From Hyphomicrobium_A sp041659545 (GTDB taxonomy: Bacteria > Pseudomonadota > Alphaproteobacteria > Rhizobiales > Hyphomicrobiaceae): 8,983 nt of DNA. The stretch is taken from positions 1 through 8,983 of the forward strand of contig JBAZYB010000168.1 of the NCBI GenBank assembly GCA_041659545.1, in the 5' to 3' direction. The notes under the pieces were generated by a model, which was given only the letters and a program-made list of their open reading frames with translations, searched no databases and had not been told where the DNA came from. Below are positions 1 through 5,622 of the stretch, one piece after another. A program made the translations under genes and the position numbers. Positions within the stretch are counted from its first letter, which is position 1, and every line of letters starts with the position of its first letter.

Positions 1-1
1 G

Positions 2-235
2 GTTGATCTGAGAGCCATCCGCAAGACGGCGCTACTCACTGTCGAGGGCGAGCGCGACGACATTTGCGGCCTCGGTCAGACGGCGTCGGCACACGACATG
101 TGCACCGGTCTGCGGCCGCACATGAAACGGCACCACATGCAGGTGGGGGTCGGGCACTACGGTGTGTTCAGCGGGCGCCGCTGGGAGGGGCAGATCTATC
201 CCCTCGTGCGCAACATGATCCACTCCACCGGTTGA
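2..235 (+). CDS. phaZ: Intracellular poly(3-hydroxybutyrate) depolymerase, C-terminal end (5' part outside window)
   Basis: This is the last 77 codons of a reading frame already open at the left edge and ending in TGA at 233-235. The protein hydrolyses intracellular PHB granules to 3-hydroxybutyrate, so it acts at the granule surface in the cytoplasm. The fragment has the typical end of the PHB depolymerase C-terminal domain. A V-E-G-E-R-D-D-I segment (fragment residues 14-21) supplies the probable catalytic Asp, and G-V-G-H-Y-G-V-F (49-56) supplies the probable catalytic His at residue 52 (codon 155-157). In the characterised Cupriavidus enzyme these residues work with a Cys; the matching Cys would lie upstream, outside the window. 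The ending R-W-x-x-x-I-Y-P-x-V-R is also usual for the family. The gene converges on maeB with 9 bases between stop codons. Family assignment is confident from the motifs, but total length and upstream domains cannot be seen. Confidence 0.9.
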   Translation, partial: VDLRAIRKTALLTVEGERDDICGLGQTASAHDMCTGLRPHMKRHHMQVGVGHYGVFSGRRWEGQIYPLVRNMIHSTG

Positions 236-244
236 CTTCTTGGC

Positions 245-2527
245 TTAGCGGTTGGCGTCGTAGGCGGCGATGGCTGCCATGTTGACGATGTCGCTGTCCT
301 TGGCGCCGAAGCCGCAGATCTGCACCGAGCGCGACAGGCCGACAAGGATCGGTCCGATCACCGTGGCGCCGCCCAGCTCCTTGAGCATGTTCGTGGCAAT
401 CGATGCGGCGTGGAACCCTGGCATCACCAGCACGTTGGCGGTGTCGGAAAGGCGACAGAACGGATAGTGGCGCATCAGGTCGCGGTTGAGTGCAACATCG
501 GCCGCCATGTCGCCGTCGTACTCGAAGTCCACCTGACGCTCGTCGAGAACGACAACCGCTTCGCGTATCTGGTCGGAGCGCTCGCCGCGGGGCTGGCCGA
601 AGGTCGAATAGGCGAGCAGGGCCACACGCGGCTCGATGCCGAAGTTACGCGCGGTGCGTGCGGCCTCCGTGGCGATGTCGGCCAGCTGCTGCGCCGTCGG
701 CATGTCGTGCACGCTCGTGTCGGCTATGAGCACGGCGCGCCCGCGCACGATGGCAAGTGAAACACCGATTACATCGCGGCCGGGTTCGGGATCGAGCACG
801 TGCTGCACATCGGCATAGACGTTGCGCCAGTTGCGCGTGACGCCGGTGACGAGCCCGTCCGCCATTCCGTGCGCAACCATGAGCGCGCCGAAGACATTGC
901 GCTCGTTGGCGACGAGGCGCTGGCAGTCTCGCTTGAGGTAGCCTTGCCGTTGCAGGCGTGCGTAGAGGAAGCCGGTGAACTCCTCGATATGCGCGTTTTT
1001 GCGCGTGTCGATGAGTTCGTATTCGGAGCGCAGCGACATGCCGAGCGCGTGGAATTGATCGCGTATGGCGCCGGCGGAGCCGATGAGCACGGGAACACCA
1101 AAGCCTTGCGTGAAATAGCTATGGGCGGCGCGGATGACCGCGGGCTCCTCACCTTCGGCAAACACCATGCGCTTAGGGTTCAAGCGGACGGCGCTGTAGG
1201 TGGATTGAAGCCAGCCGGCAATCGGGTCGAGCCGCCCCTCGAGCCTGGCGACATAGGCCTCCATATCGACGATCGGCTTGCGGGCCACGCCTGAATCCAT
1301 TGCCGCCTTGGCGACGGCCACGGGTACGGTCGAGATCAGCCGCGGATCGAATGGTGCCGGAATGATGTAGTCGGGGCCGAAGGTGGCCCGGCGTCCATAG
1401 AAAGCGGCGGCGACCTGATCTGGCACCTCGGCGCGGGCGAGCTCAGCCAGTGCGTGGGCGGCGGCGACTTTCATCGCCTCGTTGATCGTCGAGGCCTGAA
1501 CATCCAGAGCACCGCGGAAGATGAAGGGGAAGCCGAGAACGTTGTTGATCTGGTTCGGATAGTCGGAGCGACCGGTCGCCACGATGGCGTCGTCGCGCAC
1601 CACGGCCACTTCCTCCGGCGTGATCTCGGGATCGGGGTTGGCCATGGCAAAGATGATCGGGTTTGGCGCCATGCCGCGCACCATGTCGGGCGTGACGGCG
1701 CCCTTGACCGAGAGGCCGAATAGCGCGTCAGCCCCCTCGAGTGCGTCCGCGAGCGTGCGCGCCTTGGTCTTGGCGGCGTAGGCCGACTTCCACTGGTTCA
1801 TCCCTTCCTTGCGGCCCTGATAAACGACGCCTTTGGTGTCGCACAGGATCACGTTCTGCTTGGGGATACCCATGGCAATGGCCAACTCGAGGCAGGCGAT
1901 CCCGGCCGCTCCGGCGCCGTTGACGACCAGTCTGATGGTTTTCAGGTCACGCCCAGTAAGGGCGGCGGCGTTGATGAGACCCGCGGCGGCGATGATGGCT
2001 GTGCCGTGCTGGTCATCGTGGAAAACGGGGATGTCGAGTAGTTCCTTCAAGCGCTGTTCGATAATGAAGCAGTCGGGCGCGCGAATATCTTCGAGGTTGA
2101 TGCCGCCGAACGAGGGACCGAGATAGCGCACCGAGTTGATGAACTGCTCGGGATCTTCCGTGTCCACCAGCAGGTCGATGGCATCGATGTCGGCGAATCG
2201 CTTGAATAGTGCGCCCTTGCCCTCCATTACCGGCTTTGCCGCCAGGGCGCCGAGGTTACCGAGCCCGAGAATCGCCGTGCCGTTAGAGACCACGGCGACG
2301 ATGTTACCCTTGTTCGTATAGTCGTAGGCCGTTGCCGGATCGTGCGCGATGGCGCGCACGGGAACCGCTACGCCCGGCGAATAGGCGAGTGACAGGTCAC
2401 GCTGCGTCGTCAGCGGCTTGGTAGGCGTTATCTCGAGCTTGCCGGGTTTGCCTTGGGAGTGGAACTGCAGCGCTTCCTGATCGGTGAAGCGTGCCTTGGC
2501 TGCCTTGGAACTGCGGGCGGAGGGCAT
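245..2527 (-). CDS. maeB: Malic enzyme with C-terminal phosphotransacetylase-like domain
   Basis: A 760-residue cytoplasmic enzyme that oxidatively decarboxylates malate to pyruvate with reduction of NAD(P)+, linking the TCA cycle to pyruvate and acetyl-CoA. The N-terminal malic domain (about 1-190) has A-Y-S-P-G-V (catalytic Tyr49), A-A-K-P-V-M-E-G-K (catalytic Lys98), the N-L-E-D-I acidic motif (144-148) and F-H-D-D-Q-H-G-T-A (169-177) for the metal site. The NAD(P)-binding Rossmann fold (about 191-427) has V-N-G-A-G-A-A-G (202-209). Residues about 445-755 form a phosphotransacetylase-like domain, including H-G-M-A-D-G-L-V-T-G (553-562) and an I-G-P-I-L-V-G segment near 724-730. In studied relatives this domain is regulatory (acetyl-CoA response) and not a working Pta. 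Length matches the MaeB/DME/TME family. The ATG at 2527 was chosen because family homology begins just after it; the frame stays open to 2893, but that stretch is low-complexity and overlaps mutS. The ribosome binding site is weak. Cofactor preference (NAD or NADP) cannot be settled from the sequence. Divergent from mutS, convergent with phaZ. Confidence 0.96.
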   Translation of the reverse strand: MPSARSSKAAKARFTDQEALQFHSQGKPGKLEITPTKPLTTQRDLSLAYSPGVAVPVRAIAHDPATAYDYTNKGNIVAVVSNGTAILGLGNLGALAAKPVMEGKGALFKRFADIDAIDLLVDTEDPEQFINSVRYLGPSFGGINLEDIRAPDCFIIEQRLKELLDIPVFHDDQHGTAIIAAAGLINAAALTGRDLKTIRLVVNGAGAAGIACLELAIAMGIPKQNVILCDTKGVVYQGRKEGMNQWKSAYAAKTKARTLADALEGADALFGLSVKGAVTPDMVRGMAPNPIIFAMANPDPEITPEEVAVVRDDAIVATGRSDYPNQINNVLGFPFIFRGALDVQASTINEAMKVAAAHALAELARAEVPDQVAAAFYGRRATFGPDYIIPAPFDPRLISTVPVAVAKAAMDSGVARKPIVDMEAYVARLEGRLDPIAGWLQSTYSAVRLNPKRMVFAEGEEPAVIRAAHSYFTQGFGVPVLIGSAGAIRDQFHALGMSLRSEYELIDTRKNAHIEEFTGFLYARLQRQGYLKRDCQRLVANERNVFGALMVAHGMADGLVTGVTRNWRNVYADVQHVLDPEPGRDVIGVSLAIVRGRAVLIADTSVHDMPTAQQLADIATEAARTARNFGIEPRVALLAYSTFGQPRGERSDQIREAVVVLDERQVDFEYDGDMAADVALNRDLMRHYPFCRLSDTANVLVMPGFHAASIATNMLKELGGATVIGPILVGLSRSVQICGFGAKDSDIVNMAAIAAYDANR

Positions 2528-2554
2528 TGTGGGTGTCCAGTTGAAAAGGGGGGC

Positions 2555-2583
2555 AACATATGCGCGTGGTGCCGTCGAAACAA
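2555..2583 (-). promoter_or_regulatory. Weak candidate promoter for maeB
   Basis: Read on the - strand, TTGTTT (2583-2578) and TATGTT (2560-2555) are separated by 17 bases, and transcription would begin about 20 bases upstream of the maeB ATG. The -35 matches only three of six consensus bases and the -10 four of six, so this is a positional guess, not a strong prediction. Confidence 0.2.
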
Positions 2584-2633
2584 TCGCTTGCTGGCCTGGG
2601 CTGTGTTGTCGGTGAACAAACCGGGCGTAGCGT

Positions 2634-2661
2634 TTGACCCTCAAGGCGGCGTCGCTATCGT
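2634..2661 (+). promoter_or_regulatory. Candidate sigma-70-type promoter for mutS-glnD
   Basis: TTGACC at 2634-2639 matches five of six bases of the -35 consensus. It is followed after 16 bases by TATCGT at 2656-2661, which matches four of six bases of the -10 consensus. Transcription would begin near 2668, giving a leader of roughly 38 bases that contains the mutS ribosome binding site. Position and strand fit, but short motifs of this quality also arise by chance and no transcript data support it here. Confidence 0.35.
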
Positions 2662-2690
2662 TGCGGTCCGCTGAGGTTGGGCATGCAAGT

Positions 2691-2697
2691 GGGGGAA
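2691..2697 (+). promoter_or_regulatory. Ribosome binding site that fixes the mutS start
   Basis: GGGGGAA lies 8 bases upstream of the ATG at 2706 and is the best Shine-Dalgarno match near the beginning of mutS. It favours that ATG over a possible TTG start at 2634, which would add 24 residues and would lie on the candidate -35 element. Confidence 0.6.
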
Positions 2698-2705
2698 GAC
2701 CGCCG

Positions 2706-5579
2706 ATGGCGGCAAAACGTGCGCGAGCGAAGCAGGAGGTTCCGGCGGTGGCCGAAGAGCCCGTTGACGTGCCCGCTCCGGAGCGTGAAGCCGATGAGGT
2801 GTGGAGAGCGCAGTCGGCAGTTTCGCCGTCGCCTGCGCCTGTCGGTGATGCGACGCCCTCCATGGCACAGTTCCTCGAGATCAAGGCGGCCAACCCTGAC
2901 TGTCTGCTCTGGTACCGGATGGGCGACTTCTATGAGCTGTTCTTCGACGATGCCGTCGCTGCCTCGGCGACCCTTGGGATCGTGCTGACGAAGCGTGGCA
3001 AGCACCTCGGTCAGGACATCCCCATGTGTGGGGTGCCGATCCATCGTGCCGACGAATACCTGCAGCGCTTGATCAGGGCCGGCCACAGGGTGGCTGTTGC
3101 CGAGCAGTTGGAAGATCCCGCCGAAGCGCGCAAGCGCGGCGCCAAGGCGGTGGTGCGTCGTGACGTGGTGCGTCTCGTTACGCCTGGAACGATCACTGAG
3201 GAGGCATTGCTCGACGCGCAGACGCGGAACTATCTGACGGCGCTGTTCCGGCCCGGCAGTGGTGGGCAGACACCCGACAAGGTGGTTTTCGACGGCGTAT
3301 TGGCCCTGGCCTCTATTGATATTTCAACGGGCGAGATGGAGATCGGCGAGGTGGCTGGCCCCGATCTGCCGGGCGAACTGGCGCGGCTTGCACCGAGCGA
3401 GGTGATTGTCGCGGACGTGCTGCTTGCCGATGGCGATTTGCGCGCCTGGATCGCGCGCGCGGGCGCCGCCGCAACGCCGGTGCCGGGTGCGTACTTCGAC
3501 AGTCTCGCCGGCGAGGCCAATCTCAAGACGCAACTCAAGGTAGCCGACCTCGGCGCCTTCGGCAGCTTCACGCGTCCGGAACTCGCTGCGACTGCCGCCG
3601 TGCTCAAATATATCGAGTTGACGCAAATGGGGCGGATGCCGTTGCTGCGGCCGCCGAAACGGTCGGGCTCGGGGGCAATCCTGCTCATTGATGCGGCGAG
3701 CCGTGCCAGCCTCGAACTGGTGCGTTCGGTCTCGGGAGAAAAACGCGGCACGCTGCTCGCATCGGTCGATCGCACCCTGACCGGCGCAGGAGCGCGCGAA
3801 CTTGCGGGCCGCCTTGCGAGCCCGCTGCGAGATGTGGCGGGCATCAACGCCCGGCTTGACGCGGTCGGCTATCTCATGGGCGAAGAGAGCCTACGCCGCG
3901 ATCTGCGCGAGGCACTGCGTTCCGCCCCTGACATTGCGCGCGCCATGTCACGGCTCGGCTTCGGCCGGGGTTCGCCGCGCGACCTCGGCGCGGTGCGCGA
4001 CGGCCTCGCGGTGACGAAGATCTGTGCAGACCTTCTTGCCGGAGCGGGTGCCGGTATGGGCCTTCCCGCCGAGCTTGGTCGCATCGCTGACGAGCTGCAG
4101 GCGGTTGGCTCCGATTTGCGCAATGCACTGGCCGCGGCGCTGGTCGATGAGCCCCCGCATCTGAAGCGTGACGGCGGTTTCGTGCGCGAGGGCTATCGCA
4201 GCGAACTGGACGAGGCACGGCGTCTCAAAGAGGATGGCCGCGGTGTCATGGCCGGACTGGAGGCGCGGTATGTCGAGCGGACCGGCGTCAAGTCGCTCAA
4301 GGTGCGCCACAACAACATCCTCGGCTTCTTTATCGAGGTGACGCAGGGCAACGCCAAGCCGCTACTCGAAGAGCCGTTGTCGGCGGAGTTCCGACATCGC
4401 CAGACCATGGCGAATGCGGTGCGCTTCTCAACCGTCGATCTCATCGACATCGAGGGTCGCATCGCCGCGTCGACGGAGCGGGCGCTAAACGTCGAGCAGG
4501 AGATATTCGCCGAACTGGCCATGGCGATCGAGCGCGAGGCATCAGGTCTCGGGCGCGCCGCTGCGGCCATGGCGGAACTCGATGCAACCACGGCGCTGGC
4601 GGAACTCGCCCGGACTGAGGGCTACACGCGGCCCGTCGTCGACGGGAGCCAGGTGTTCGACATCCGCGGTGGGCGCCATCCGGTGGTGGAGCAGGCGTTG
4701 CGAGCGGCGCGGTCCGGTCCTTTCATCGAGAACGACTGCGTCCTCGGTAGGAGTACATCTGCGGGCGACGAGGAGGTGACGCCGCAGGGGCGCATCTGGC
4801 TCGTCACCGGCCCCAACATGGCAGGCAAGTCGACCTTCCTGCGCCAGAATGCGCTGATCACGGTGTTGGCGCAGATGGGCTCCTACGTGCCGGCACGATC
4901 CGCCACGATTGGCGCGGTCGACCGTCTCTTCAGTCGCGTTGGCGCCTCCGACGATCTGGCGCGCGGGCGGTCGACGTTCATGGTCGAGATGGTGGAGACT
5001 GCGGCCATTCTCAATCAGGCAAGCGAGCGCTCGCTGGTCATTCTCGATGAGATCGGGCGTGGCACAGCCACCTTCGATGGGCTGTCGATTGCCTGGTCGA
5101 CGGTCGAGTATTTGCACGACGTGCTGAAAGCACGGGCGCTTTTTGCAACGCACTATCATGAGCTGACGGCGCTCTCCCGACGTCTCGAAGGCGTTGCCAA
5201 CGTGACAATCGATGTGCGCGAATGGCACGACGAGATCGTGTTCCTGCATAAGGTCAAGCCCGGGGCGGCCGACCGATCGTATGGGATCCAGGTTGCCAAG
5301 CTCGCCGGTCTGCCTGCTGACGTGGTCAACCGCGCGCGTGAGGTGCTGGCCTTGCTCGAAAAGACCGAGAGCCGGAAGAACGCCAAGAACGGCGGCCTCG
5401 ACGAGTTGCCACTGTTTGCTGTAAGTCGCACGGGAACGTCGCCTTCGCCTGCCGGCCCCTCACCGGTGGAGAAGGCGGTCGATGAATTGCAGCCCGATGA
5501 GCTAAGCCCACGTGCCGCGCTCGATGCCATCTATAGGCTGAAGGCACTCCGCCACAGGCGCGGGGAGCCCGAACGCTAG
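2706..5579 (+). CDS. mutS: DNA mismatch repair protein MutS
   Basis: A 957-residue ATPase that recognises base mismatches and small loops in newly replicated DNA and recruits MutL. The mismatch-binding domain has the Phe-x-Glu motif in M-G-D-F-Y-E-L (Phe75, Glu77), the pair that contacts the mismatch. Connector, core and clamp domains follow to about 640. The ATPase domain has Walker A G-P-N-M-A-G-K-S-T (702-710, Lys708), the family signature from F-S-R-V-G-A-S-D-D-L (742-751) through S-T-F-M-V-E-M (756-762), Walker B V-I-L-D-E-I-G-R-G-T (778-787), and A-T-H-Y-H-E-L (814-820). A helix-rich tail with an E-L-P-L-F segment (900-904) may bind the sliding clamp, and the protein ends in an I-Y-R-L-K-A-L segment like the tetramerisation tail of the E. 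coli protein. All key residues are present. Phe75 against Phe36 in E. coli shows an N-terminal extension of about 40 Ala/Pro/charged residues. glnD follows after 43 bases. Confidence 0.98.
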   Translation: MAAKRARAKQEVPAVAEEPVDVPAPEREADEVWRAQSAVSPSPAPVGDATPSMAQFLEIKAANPDCLLWYRMGDFYELFFDDAVAASATLGIVLTKRGKHLGQDIPMCGVPIHRADEYLQRLIRAGHRVAVAEQLEDPAEARKRGAKAVVRRDVVRLVTPGTITEEALLDAQTRNYLTALFRPGSGGQTPDKVVFDGVLALASIDISTGEMEIGEVAGPDLPGELARLAPSEVIVADVLLADGDLRAWIARAGAAATPVPGAYFDSLAGEANLKTQLKVADLGAFGSFTRPELAATAAVLKYIELTQMGRMPLLRPPKRSGSGAILLIDAASRASLELVRSVSGEKRGTLLASVDRTLTGAGARELAGRLASPLRDVAGINARLDAVGYLMGEESLRRDLREALRSAPDIARAMSRLGFGRGSPRDLGAVRDGLAVTKICADLLAGAGAGMGLPAELGRIADELQAVGSDLRNALAAALVDEPPHLKRDGGFVREGYRSELDEARRLKEDGRGVMAGLEARYVERTGVKSLKVRHNNILGFFIEVTQGNAKPLLEEPLSAEFRHRQTMANAVRFSTVDLIDIEGRIAASTERALNVEQEIFAELAMAIEREASGLGRAAAAMAELDATTALAELARTEGYTRPVVDGSQVFDIRGGRHPVVEQALRAARSGPFIENDCVLGRSTSAGDEEVTPQGRIWLVTGPNMAGKSTFLRQNALITVLAQMGSYVPARSATIGAVDRLFSRVGASDDLARGRSTFMVEMVETAAILNQASERSLVILDEIGRGTATFDGLSIAWSTVEYLHDVLKARALFATHYHELTALSRRLEGVANVTIDVREWHDEIVFLHKVKPGAADRSYGIQVAKLAGLPADVVNRAREVLALLEKTESRKNAKNGGLDELPLFAVSRTGTSPSPAGPSPVEKAVDELQPDELSPRAALDAIYRLKALRHRRGEPER

Positions 5580-5613
5580 TCAGGAGACCGCGGCTCGTCT
5601 GCCCAGGCGCCGC

Positions 5614-5619
5614 AAAGGG
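5614..5619 (+). promoter_or_regulatory. Probable glnD ribosome binding site
   Basis: AAAGGG ends 3 bases before the glnD ATG at 5623, which is closer than usual. A better Shine-Dalgarno match, CAGGAGA at 5581-5587, sits directly after the mutS stop but has no ATG, GTG or TTG in the glnD frame at a suitable distance. The 43-base spacer has no clear terminator; a GCGGC/GCCGC pair (5590-5594 with 5609-5613) could form only a weak 5-base stem. Confidence 0.4.
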
Positions 5620-5622
5620 TTC

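Larger units (their letters stand above)
2528..2705. promoter_or_regulatory. Divergent intergenic region between maeB and mutS
   Basis: This 178-base gap is the only sizeable non-coding stretch in the window and must hold the start signals of both divergent transcription units. I see no tRNA, small RNA, riboswitch or convincing intrinsic terminator in it. Reading frames that extend into it from both sides are open but lack family similarity, and are judged to be GC-rich chance extensions. Candidate promoters on each strand are listed separately. The assignment of the region as regulatory rests on gene orientation; the individual elements are weaker. Confidence 0.7.

Noticed and set aside
263..278. 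Possible 6-base-pair hairpin (including one G-U pair) shortly after the phaZ stop, considered as a phaZ terminator
   Set aside because: No T run follows and it lies within maeB codons; hairpins this small are common by chance at this GC content.
800..1294. A 164-codon + strand open frame opposite maeB
   Set aside because: It is antisense to the conserved phosphotransacetylase-like domain and resembles no known family; best explained as a shadow of maeB.
2604..2618. TGTT-N7-AACA dyad in the maeB-mutS intergenic region, considered as an operator
   Set aside because: Only four bases per arm, with no extension and no known regulator motif recognised; expected by chance.
2634..2705. TTG start adding 24 residues to MutS
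   Set aside because: The ATG at 2706 has a good ribosome binding site and the TTG coincides with a likely -35 element.
2528..2893. Extension of the maeB reading frame by 122 codons upstream of the ATG at 2527
   Set aside because: The extra residues are low-complexity, show no malic enzyme similarity, overlap mutS on the opposite strand and would cover the shared promoter region. Family homology starts right after residue 1 of the shorter form.
4542..5249. A 235-codon open frame antisense to mutS
   Set aside because: It lies opposite the highly conserved ATPase domain of mutS, shows no recognisable motif and is rich in Arg and His as expected of a shadow frame in GC-rich DNA. The antisense frames at 3230-3847 (mutS) and 7321-7848 (glnD) were rejected for the same reasons.
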